Source: Bacteroidia bacterium (lineage in GTDB: Bacteria > Bacteroidota > Bacteroidia > JABDFU01). From it: a DNA stretch of 34,760 nt. The stretch lies in NCBI GenBank assembly GCA_016787005.1, contig JAEUTS010000122.1, positions 1 through 34,760 of the forward strand. Direction: 5' to 3'. A model generated the notes under the pieces. That model saw only the letters and a program-made list of their open reading frames with translations, ran no database searches and was not told the origin of the DNA. The position numbers and the translations under genes were made by a program. Shown here piece after piece: positions 28,277-34,760 of this stretch (position 1 is its first letter; every line of letters starts with the position of its first letter).

Positions 28277-28533
28277 AGTATTCCTTGATTAAACATATTT
28301 TAGGGAACAACACAAAGACTTTTTAAGAACTGGACAGCTTACAACAAATCGTCTTAACGTTTAAGCATCTCATTTCAATAAATCATTTAGCGCAACCCGT
28401 GCGACCCCACCTGCGACCGCCCAAAAGGTTTAAATTTTTTGCCACCGCACATTTTTAATTTTTAAGCGTCGGAGGCGGTTTGCCATTCTAATTTGGCTCC
28501 CGCAACATGTTAATAAAATTGTATATAATCAAA
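28277..28533. other. Intergenic stretch at left edge of R-M cassette
   Basis: About 257 bp without a gene before the cassette promoter. It is AT-rich apart from two C/G-rich patches: one with GCGACC occurring twice (28410-28418 region) and a later GGAGGCGG. The loose complementarity between CCGCCC and GGCGG may fold. No transposase remnant, tRNA end or clear attachment site is seen. Confidence 0.4.
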
Positions 28534-28564
28534 TTTGCTTTTTCGGAAACCATTATTATATTTG
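28534..28564 (+). promoter_or_regulatory. Promoter of the R-M cassette
   Basis: TTTG at 28534-28537 and TATATTTG at 28557-28564, separated by exactly 19 bases: a perfect Bacteroidota TTTG-N19-TAnnTTTG promoter. Transcription is expected near 28568, about 20 nt before the regulator's ATG. Confidence 0.82.
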
Positions 28565-28577
28565 GACAAATATTGTC
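28565..28577 (+). promoter_or_regulatory. Inverted repeat over predicted transcription start (putative operator)
   Basis: GACAA-ATA-TTGTC: perfect 5-bp arms with a 3-base spacer, directly abutting the -7 element and covering the expected start site. A repressor bound here would block initiation, and the first gene encodes an XRE-type regulator, the natural candidate. Confidence 0.6.
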
Positions 28578-28588
28578 AAGAACCAAAA

Positions 28589-28918
28589 ATGTCTAAACAA
28601 GGAATTGAATCATTTGGCGAAACGCTCCGTAAACTACGAGAAGAAACTGAAATGCCTTTAAGAAAGCTTGCTGCACTTCTTGATATTGACCAATCAACAT
28701 TAAGTAAAATTGAGCGAAATGAAAGAAAAGCAAATACTGAAATGATTGATAAACTATCAAGTATTTTCAAAGTAGATAGAAAATCATTACTTATAAGTTT
28801 CATAAGCGACAAAGTCGCATACGAATTATTAGAAGAAGATAACCCAAAGGATATTTTGAAAGTTGCCGAACAAAAAATAACATACTTGAAACAATTCAAA
28901 AAACATACTGATGCTTAA
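28589..28918 (+). CDS. XRE-family helix-turn-helix regulator, probable R-M controller
   Basis: 109 residues from the ATG at 28589; an in-frame ATG at 28535 would lie inside the promoter and is rejected. Residues ~8-65 form a lambda-repressor-type HTH (ETLRKLREETEMPLRKLAALL, DQSTLSKIERNERKANTEMI); the C-terminal part (KVAYELLEEDNPKDILKVAEQ) is helical and probably dimerises. It is the first gene of the R-M transcript and overlaps the methyltransferase start by 8 bp. Size, position and the inverted repeat in front support a controller (C) protein role, likely autorepression. Not proven by sequence. Confidence 0.85.
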   Translation: MSKQGIESFGETLRKLREETEMPLRKLAALLDIDQSTLSKIERNERKANTEMIDKLSSIFKVDRKSLLISFISDKVAYELLEEDNPKDILKVAEQKITYLKQFKKHTDA

Positions 28919-29792
28919 AGGAACAACTATTACTAAATCAGAACAGTTAGGGATTGTTCATGCAAGACCGAAGGTGCTATTTCCAGAGTTGGAAACTCAA
29001 AAGCCGTTTTTAAAATGGGCAGGAGGAAAAACTCAAATGATTTCTGATATATTAAAGTTTACGCCAAATAAATTCAATAAGTATATTGAACCATTTATTG
29101 GCGGAGGTGCTTTATTCTTTAATCTTAACCATCCGAAATCAATTATTTCAGATTTAAATGAAGAATTAGTAATTACATACAAGCAAGTACAAGAAAATGT
29201 TTACGAAGTAATAAATATCCTTGAGAAATATCACAACACTGAAACTTTTTACTATAAAACAAGGAGCCTTGACACACAGAAATTAAGTCACGCAGAGAGG
29301 GCAGCTCGATTAATATATCTTAATAAAACTTGTTTTAATGGGTTATTCAGAGTTAACAAAAAAGGAGAGTTTAACGTACCTTACGGTAAGCGAAATGGTT
29401 CTTTTTTAAATAAAGAAAATCTGTTAAGATCATCTGATTATTTACAAAACACTGAAATATATTTTTCAGATTATAAGGAAATTTTAAAAAAATATGCAAA
29501 GAAAGGTGATTTTGTTTTTCTTGACCCACCTTATCAGCCTGTTGGAAAACACTCTGATTTTAAAAGATATACGAAAGAGTTTTTTTACGAAGAAGATCAG
29601 ATTGAGTTAGCTGAAATTTTTAAAGATCTTACCAATAAAGGGTGTTATGTAATGCTCACAAATTCCGATCACCCATTTATTCTCGATTTATATAAAGATT
29701 TCCATATAGAGATCGTTGAAACAAAGCGATTAATAAGCAGTAATCCAAAAACACGAACAGGAATAGATATCATTGTTTTAGGTGGTCTATAA
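28911..29792 (+). CDS. D12-class DNA adenine methyltransferase (DpnII-like)
   Basis: N6-adenine DNA methyltransferase of the Dam/DpnII type, 293 residues. SAM-site motifs are visible: FLKWAGGKTQM (33-43, motif X), PFIGGGALFF (61-70, motif I), and the catalytic DPPY at 205-208 (FVFLDPPYQPVG). The target-recognition part includes NKTCFNGLFRVNKKGEFNVPYG, common in GATC-specific enzymes. Together with a second methyltransferase and a type IIS nuclease it is expected to protect one strand of an asymmetric site. The stop and the next start are separated by a single base. Confidence 0.92.
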   Translation: MLKGTTITKSEQLGIVHARPKVLFPELETQKPFLKWAGGKTQMISDILKFTPNKFNKYIEPFIGGGALFFNLNHPKSIISDLNEELVITYKQVQENVYEVINILEKYHNTETFYYKTRSLDTQKLSHAERAARLIYLNKTCFNGLFRVNKKGEFNVPYGKRNGSFLNKENLLRSSDYLQNTEIYFSDYKEILKKYAKKGDFVFLDPPYQPVGKHSDFKRYTKEFFYEEDQIELAEIFKDLTNKGCYVMLTNSDHPFILDLYKDFHIEIVETKRLISSNPKTRTGIDIIVLGGL

Positions 29793-29793
29793 T

Positions 29794-30837
29794 ATGCAGT
29801 TAGAAATAGAAAACTTTACAGATCAGTTTCAGTATTTCCCCGGTACACGATATATGGGGAGTAAGAATAAAATTATTTCCAATCTATGGAAGCACATAGG
29901 AAAACTTGAATTTGACAGTTTTTTTGACGCGTTTGCAGGCAGTAATGTAGTTAGCTACTTTATGAAATGTCAAGGCAAAAAGGTAATAACAAATGATTTT
30001 ATGTCATTTAGTTACATAACTTCAAAAGCTATTATTGAAAACTCAACGGAACAAATCGATTCAAAGGACATAAAGTTTTTATTAAAGAAAAATAAAAATA
30101 ACGGCTTTATTCAAAGTACATTTCAGGACATATTCTATTCAGCAGAAGAAAACGAATTTCTCGACAGAGTTAGGCGCAACATTTCTCTTCTTGATAACGA
30201 ATACAAAATTGCGTTGGCACTTGCATCATTAGTTAGAGCATGCGTTAAAAAAAGATCAAGAGGCATATTTACTTTTGTTGGGGAACGCTACAATGATGGC
30301 AGAGCCGACATGAGAAAAACAATCGAGGAACATTTTATTGAAAGTATTCAGATTTTTAATAAAGCTGTTTTTTATAATGATCAGCAAAATAAATCAAAGA
30401 ACAAACGATCTGAAAATATTACAGTAAAAGCGGACTTGGTATATCTCGACCCCCCATATTTCACACCAAAATCAGATAATGATTATGTGCGGAGATACCA
30501 TTTTGTTGAAGGTCTTGTAAAAAATTGGGAAGGAATTGAAATTCAAGAACATTCAATAGTTAAAAAATTTGAAAGCTATAAATCACCGTTTGCTAAAAAG
30601 GAAACAGCCTATTCTGCATTTGATGATTTATTCAAAAAACATAAGGATTCTATAATAGCAATATCATATTCCTCAAATAGCCTACCAACGAAAAAGGAAT
30701 TAACCGAAATGCTTTGTAAATACAAGTCAAAAGTTGAAGTTTATGAAATAAATCACACATATTCAATGGGTAATCAAAGCCATAAAATCGGCAATAAAAA
30801 TAACAGAGTAAAAGAATATTTATTTATAGGTAAATAG
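29794..30837 (+). CDS. D12-class DNA adenine methyltransferase, second
   Basis: 347 residues from ATG 29794; an in-frame GTG at 29782 would overlap the previous gene. Motif X-like TRYMGSKNKI (18-27), motif I FFDAFAGSNVVSYF (43-56) and motif IV DPPY at 219-222 (LVYLDPPYFTP) mark a D12-class N6-adenine enzyme. It is not close to the upstream DpnII-like methyltransferase: it belongs to the GSK-type subgroup. A separate enzyme for the other strand is usual for type IIS systems. The C-terminus has NHTYSMGNQSHKIG. The endonuclease starts 2 bp after it. Confidence 0.9.
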   Translation: MQLEIENFTDQFQYFPGTRYMGSKNKIISNLWKHIGKLEFDSFFDAFAGSNVVSYFMKCQGKKVITNDFMSFSYITSKAIIENSTEQIDSKDIKFLLKKNKNNGFIQSTFQDIFYSAEENEFLDRVRRNISLLDNEYKIALALASLVRACVKKRSRGIFTFVGERYNDGRADMRKTIEEHFIESIQIFNKAVFYNDQQNKSKNKRSENITVKADLVYLDPPYFTPKSDNDYVRRYHFVEGLVKNWEGIEIQEHSIVKKFESYKSPFAKKETAYSAFDDLFKKHKDSIIAISYSSNSLPTKKELTEMLCKYKSKVEVYEINHTYSMGNQSHKIGNKNNRVKEYLFIGK

Positions 30838-30839
30838 CA

Positions 30840-32588
30840 ATGCCAAAAGTTTGGAACATAGGAAATACAACTGTTCGGAATCCGAAACGAATTGAGAACG
30901 CCCTTAAAGTATTTGTTGAAGAAAGGTTTTCAGGTAATGCAAAAGGGAAACAAGCCGAAACACGAATACACGCCAAGTTAAAGGAAAAAGGCGTTTTAGA
31001 ATTTGATGGCAAACCTTCTGACTGGAACGGTCGAAAATGGAGGGCTGCATTTTATCAATTAGGCTTTATCAGTTACGAAAAATATAAAATTGGTCGAGAT
31101 ACTTTTTCTCCAACTGATTTTTTCAAGCAAATAAATGAAAACAACATAACACTTCCTTACCAATTAACAGAAGCGGGTCGTAAGCTTATTTTAGCTACAA
31201 CTGTTCCTCAAATAGAAGATATATACCTACGACAATTTGCTTGTTATGAAATACCAAATTCACTCGAGCGAAGATTTGCTGATGGCAATCTCAAGCCATT
31301 CATCTTGTTTGTTGAAGTATTAAAGCTATTGGATGATAAACATAAGGGTGGGTTGACTAAATTCGAAACGGGTTTGTTTATTCAAAAATTCAGAAACCAT
31401 ACTTCATCGCTTGCAAAAACAATTCTTAAGGAAATTCTTGAATACAGAGCAAAAATTTCAAAATGTAAAACTGCTAAGGAAGCAAAGAAGGTTAATGCGG
31501 TTTATTTAAAAGACCTTGCTAAATTCTCCGGCATCAACCCTTCAAGTGTCGTAGGGGATTACGCAGATACAACCTTTAGATATTTTAGTCTTTCGGGTTT
31601 ATTTACAAGAATTGGTGATTCAATTGTAATTCGTCCAAATAAAAAAGAGTTTGTAAATCAGTTATTAAAAACTGAACCTGTTTTTCTATTCAAAACAAAA
31701 CCATTGGAATATTTCAGAATATTTTATACCAACACACAGGAAATACCAACAGATAATATTAAGATCGCGTTAAATGAAATTTCATCTTTAAGAAGTAATA
31801 TTCGCGATACTGCAAATCCTCTGTTTAAAAAAGTAAGCACGTTAACAGAGAAATCTAATCCCGAAACAGTGCAGAACGTTCGATATGAACTTATTGAGTA
31901 TAATAATTGGGAGCGAGAAGAAGAATACGCTTATGAGCAACAGGAAAGTAAATCTGTAACTGAAATAATAAAGTATTTAAAGGTACTTAACAATGAAAAG
32001 GTCGAAGGAAATGTAATAATTGATGACAAACCTGCCTACTTAGAATGGGCCGTATGGAGATCTTTTCTTTCAATTGATGACATTACTTGCCGTATTCATA
32101 AAACAAGACGGTTTCCAGTCGACCAAGACTTTTTGCCAAGAAATACGGCACCTGGGGGTGGATCTGATTTAATTTTTGAATTTGAAACATATATTCTTGT
32201 TGTTGAAGTTACTTTAACTACTTCTCATAGACAAATGGCTGTTGAAAGTGAACCAGTAAAAAGACATACGGCACAATACAAGCATCTATATCCAACTAAA
32301 GATGTTTATTGCTTGTTCATTGCTCCAAATATTGATAATAACGTGGTTGAAACTTTCAGAATTGGAACATGGTATAATGCAGATATAGAGGAAACAGTAA
32401 ACGTTATACCTATGAGTATTTCCGATTTTATTATTTCTATAGAAACACTACAAAAAAAGAAATTTCACAACTCCGATTTTAAAATTCTTCTTGACAATTG
32501 CTTAACCTATAGAAATACAAGTGCACCTAAATGGAAAGCAACTATAAAATCTGAAGTAGAATCATGGTGTCAAAAAATTAATTTATAA
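30840..32588 (+). CDS. AlwI-family type IIS restriction endonuclease
   Basis: A 582-residue nuclease of the AlwI/BstNBI/PleI group, which recognise short asymmetric sites and cut a few bases outside them. The N-terminal ~270 residues are DNA-recognition (NGRKWRAAFYQLGFI). The C-terminal catalytic domain has D443 (GGGSDLIFEF), E456 (VVEVTLT) and E469 (AVESE), with E402 (LEWAVWRSF) upstream. The 13-residue steps D-E-E match those I recall for nicking enzyme BspD6I (D456, E469, E482), so the site looks intact. A dimerisation defect, as in the natural nickases, cannot be seen. Recognition sequence not readable; GGATC is guessed from the DpnII-like partner. Ends 2 bp before the cinA stop. Confidence 0.88.
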   Translation: MPKVWNIGNTTVRNPKRIENALKVFVEERFSGNAKGKQAETRIHAKLKEKGVLEFDGKPSDWNGRKWRAAFYQLGFISYEKYKIGRDTFSPTDFFKQINENNITLPYQLTEAGRKLILATTVPQIEDIYLRQFACYEIPNSLERRFADGNLKPFILFVEVLKLLDDKHKGGLTKFETGLFIQKFRNHTSSLAKTILKEILEYRAKISKCKTAKEAKKVNAVYLKDLAKFSGINPSSVVGDYADTTFRYFSLSGLFTRIGDSIVIRPNKKEFVNQLLKTEPVFLFKTKPLEYFRIFYTNTQEIPTDNIKIALNEISSLRSNIRDTANPLFKKVSTLTEKSNPETVQNVRYELIEYNNWEREEEYAYEQQESKSVTEIIKYLKVLNNEKVEGNVIIDDKPAYLEWAVWRSFLSIDDITCRIHKTRRFPVDQDFLPRNTAPGGGSDLIFEFETYILVVEVTLTTSHRQMAVESEPVKRHTAQYKHLYPTKDVYCLFIAPNIDNNVVETFRIGTWYNADIEETVNVIPMSISDFIISIETLQKKKFHNSDFKILLDNCLTYRNTSAPKWKATIKSEVESWCQKINL

Positions 32589-32590
32589 TA

Positions 32591-33844
32591 TCACTCCATC
32601 AACTTCCTCAGCATATTCAACGCGGCGTCAGCGGTTTTCTGAATATTGCGTTTGCGGTTATTGCCGAATAAAAACTTTTGCGCGGTGACCAACTGAGGTG
32701 TAGCAACAGCAATCCAAACAGTGCCAACGGGTTTTTCATTGGTGCCGCCGGTTGGCCCGGCAATACCAGATGCGGCGATGGCGTAATCAACCTTGAGTTT
32801 TTTCCTTGCCCCAACGGCCATTTGCTCCACCACTTCCCTGCTTACTACCCCATTCTGTTCGATCACAGCGGGATCCACACTCAGCTCCTGTACTTTCACA
32901 TCATTGGAGTATGAAATAACAGAACCCACATAATAATCAGAGCTGCCGGGCACATTGGTAATTAAATGCGATATATAACCACCTGTGCAGCTTTCGGCGG
33001 TGGCAAGGGTTGCTTTCTTTTTTCGCAGCATCTCCCCTACTATCTCTTCTATACCCGGCTGGTATTCGCCAAAGTTTTCATAGCCGTATATATAATCGTT
33101 GATCAAGGGCTTTACCAGGTCAATTTGCTTTTCCACTTTTTTAATTAATTCAGACCTGTCCATGCCAAATGCGGTGATGCGCAAACGTACTTTTCCGGGT
33201 GATGGCAGGTAGGCCAGTTTCATGTTTTGCCAGGCCAGGCCATCCTCCCACTCACTTATTATTTCACTTAAAAATGACTCGCCAATACCCTGTGTTAAAA
33301 TCGTTTTATGAAAAATAACGGGAAGCTTAAATCGTTGTTTGATCATGGGCAGAACATCTTGCTCCATCATAGCCTTCATTTCATAAGGAACACCCGGCAT
33401 TGAAAAAAAGAGTTTGCCGTTTACATCAAAGCACATGCCCGGCGCGGTCCCGTTTTTATTCCTGATGGGTTTACAGTTAGCCGGCACTTCGGCCTGTTTC
33501 CTGTTTATAGGAGTAACTTCCTTCCCGTGACTTTTAAACAGCGCTTCCACATCCTTGTACACTTCTTCATTAAAGACCAATTGTGTATTAAAATAAGTGC
33601 ACAACGTTTGCTTGGTAAGGTCGTCCTTTGTGGGGCCTAAGCCTCCTGTTATTAAAATAATATCCGCGCGTTTAACAGCGCCATCGAGGGCTGCAATGAT
33701 ATCGGCTGACTTATCGGAGATGGACGTTATTTGCTTTACCTCAATTCCGGCCAGGTTAAGCTGCTGCCCCATCCAGGCCGAGTTGGTATCTACTACCTGT
33801 CCGATCAGTAATTCATCGCCTATTGTAATTATTTCTGCTTTCAT
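32591..33844 (-). CDS. cinA: CinA-family protein (nicotinamide-nucleotide amidase)
   Basis: 417-residue two-domain CinA. The N-terminal MoCF/COG1058 domain (1-~170) has GDELLIGQVVDTNS and TGGLGPTKDD (66-75); the C-terminal PncC-type domain (~265-417) has TAESCTGGYISHLITNVPGS and ASGIAGPTGGTNEKPVGTVW. The family hydrolyses NMN to NaMN in the pyridine nucleotide salvage cycle and has ADP-ribose pyrophosphatase activity in some members; the old 'competence damage' name is historical. The gene is convergent with the endonuclease, with two bases between stops and no terminator between them. A 19-bp-arm inverted repeat lies in its 5' leader region. Confidence 0.94.
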   Translation of the reverse strand: MKAEIITIGDELLIGQVVDTNSAWMGQQLNLAGIEVKQITSISDKSADIIAALDGAVKRADIILITGGLGPTKDDLTKQTLCTYFNTQLVFNEEVYKDVEALFKSHGKEVTPINRKQAEVPANCKPIRNKNGTAPGMCFDVNGKLFFSMPGVPYEMKAMMEQDVLPMIKQRFKLPVIFHKTILTQGIGESFLSEIISEWEDGLAWQNMKLAYLPSPGKVRLRITAFGMDRSELIKKVEKQIDLVKPLINDYIYGYENFGEYQPGIEEIVGEMLRKKKATLATAESCTGGYISHLITNVPGSSDYYVGSVISYSNDVKVQELSVDPAVIEQNGVVSREVVEQMAVGARKKLKVDYAIAASGIAGPTGGTNEKPVGTVWIAVATPQLVTAQKFLFGNNRKRNIQKTADAALNMLRKLME

Positions 33845-33861
33845 TTGTTTGTTGTGGTAAG

Positions 33862-33919
33862 GAGTTATTAAGCTATTGAGTTATTGGGGGGACTCAATAA
33901 CCCAATAACTTAATAACTC
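33862..33919. repeat. Long imperfect inverted repeat upstream of cinA
   Basis: Left GAGTTATTAAG (33862-33872) pairs with CTTAATAACTC (33909-33919), and TTATTGGG (33881-33888) pairs with CCCAATAA (33901-33908). Together this is 19 paired positions with an 8-base left bulge (CTATTGAG) and a 12-base loop. The loop contains a CTCAATA that can pair with the bulge in an alternative fold. It lies 18 bases upstream of the cinA start. Confidence 0.7.
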
Positions 33920-33984
33920 AATTACTGATAACTTTCAACCCTGTAAATTTAATCTGTTTATAATGTAATACGTTAAATTGGCAA

Positions 33985-33992
33985 TATATTTG
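33985..33992 (+). promoter_or_regulatory. Probable -7 element of DUF4197 gene
   Basis: TATATTTG matches TAnnTTTG perfectly and lies 27 bases before the ATG at 34020. The expected TTTG about 19 bases upstream is not present; the nearest is a TTTA at 33957-33960 with a longer spacer. Confidence 0.45.
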
Positions 33993-34019
33993 TATGTTTA
34001 ATAAGAAAACTCATTTACT

Positions 34020-34760
34020 ATGAAAAAATTGATCGTATCAGTATTGGTAATAAGCTCCGGCGCGCTTAGTGCCCAATTCAACCTGGATAAAATTATTAAG
34101 GATGTAAAGGAAGATGTTAAAAAAGAAACAGAGAAAGTAGCTCCTAAAGCTTCGCTGAGCAACGATGAGGTAATTAAAGGCCTGAAGGAAGCTTTATCAG
34201 TAGGTACCAATAACTCCTCATCCTCGGTTTCAAAAGTTGACGGATTCTACAAAAATCCAAAAGTAAAGATCCCTTTTCCGAAGGAAGCCATTGATGTTAA
34301 AAATACACTTGATAACCTTGGAATGACCAAGCAAACAACCAAGTTTGTTGAAACCCTTAACAGGGGGGCCGAAGAGGCCGCTAAATCTGCCGCACCTATC
34401 TTCCTTAAAGCCATCACAAATATGAGTATCGGCGACGGATTTTCGATATTAAATGGAAAAGACACCGCTGCCACAAGCTACCTGAAAGGAAAGACCAGCG
34501 CGGAATTAGACGCGGCGTTCAGGCCCAAAGTAAAAGAAGCCTTGCAAAAGGTAAATATCACTAAATACTGGAACCCTTTAATGACAAAGTATAATAAAAT
34601 ACCCGGTGTTAAAAAACAAAACCCTGATCTTGATAGTTATGTGACCGCCAAAGCGATGGAAGGATTATTTACACTTATAGCCGAAGAGGAAATGAAAATA
34701 AGAAAAGACCCTGCGGCAAGAGTGTCGGACATACTTAAAAAGGTGTTCGCCGGGAAATGA
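34020..34760 (+). CDS. DUF4197 family exported protein
   Basis: 246 residues, complete: the TGA occupies the last three bases of the window. A signal peptide (MKKLIVSVLVISSGALSAQ) is followed by the largely helical DUF4197 domain, with the typical SLSNDEVIKGLKEALSVGT start, FYKNPKVKIPFP, NRGAEEAAKSAAPIFLKAI and a C-terminal YVTAKAMEGLFTLIAEEE. Members are periplasmic or lipoprotein-like and of unknown function. Start ATG at 34020 follows the -7 element by 27 bases. Confidence 0.9.
   Translation: MKKLIVSVLVISSGALSAQFNLDKIIKDVKEDVKKETEKVAPKASLSNDEVIKGLKEALSVGTNNSSSSVSKVDGFYKNPKVKIPFPKEAIDVKNTLDNLGMTKQTTKFVETLNRGAEEAAKSAAPIFLKAITNMSIGDGFSILNGKDTAATSYLKGKTSAELDAAFRPKVKEALQKVNITKYWNPLMTKYNKIPGVKKQNPDLDSYVTAKAMEGLFTLIAEEEMKIRKDPAARVSDILKKVFAGK

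Noticed and set aside
28410-28480. C/G-rich patches left of the R-M cassette as attachment site or IS end
   Set aside because: No matching repeat at the right edge near 32590 and no transposase or integrase; too little to call.
28576-28899. Antisense open frame over the XRE regulator
   Set aside because: A shadow of the real gene; no family features, no promoter, and codon pattern follows the opposite strand.
33985-34010. Second start or small gene before the DUF4197 gene
   Set aside because: Short AT-rich leader; the signal peptide at 34020 sets the start clearly.

Overview
The window is a chromosomal segment of a Bacteroidota bacterium. It encodes type IX secretion (T9SS) substrates with type A and type B C-terminal sorting domains, a PorP/SprF protein and SprB repeats, plus the small ribosomal protein bTHX. 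Several genes are preceded by the Bacteroidota promoter pattern TTTG-N19-TAnnTTTG, and starts generally lack a Shine-Dalgarno sequence. The order cannot be fixed from sequence alone; it does not look like a gut Bacteroidales.

Layout. Positions 1-9545 are mostly housekeeping: a 5'-truncated DUF4159 protein, an RlmI-type rRNA methyltransferase, a convergent DASS/SLC13 transporter, then a small lipoprotein, a TMTC-like membrane TPR protein and fmt as a probable operon. HU, a ureohydrolase, a TrmH-type methyltransferase and bTHX follow. Positions 9549-16119 (minus strand) form a tight four-gene run, transcribed in this order: a secreted TPR/caspase-like protein, a beta-propeller/Y_Y_Y/SpoIIE phosphatase, a small repeat protein, and pdxH. 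A second TMTC-like gene and an algH/yqgE homologue are next on the plus strand.

Positions 19169-28276 are a T9SS surface-protein cluster: a SprB-repeat adhesin with a type B sorting domain, interrupted by one in-frame amber codon, overlapping a PorP/SprF gene, followed by a PorE-like TPR/PD40/CRD/OmpA protein and then a large type A sorting-domain protein. The adhesin, PorP/SprF and OmpA genes probably act together: secretion and anchoring of the adhesin at the outer membrane, with peptidoglycan attachment through OmpA.

Positions 28534-32588 are an AT-rich restriction-modification cassette: an XRE controller, two D12-class adenine methyltransferases and an AlwI-family type IIS endonuclease, nearly head-to-tail. 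It has a textbook promoter and a perfect inverted repeat over the predicted transcription start. It abuts cinA with two bases between the stop codons. The window ends with cinA and a DUF4197 protein. No tRNA, rRNA, CRISPR array, transposase or integrase was seen. The most unusual items are the caspase/SpoIIE operon, the amber-interrupted adhesin and the self-regulated type IIS cassette.
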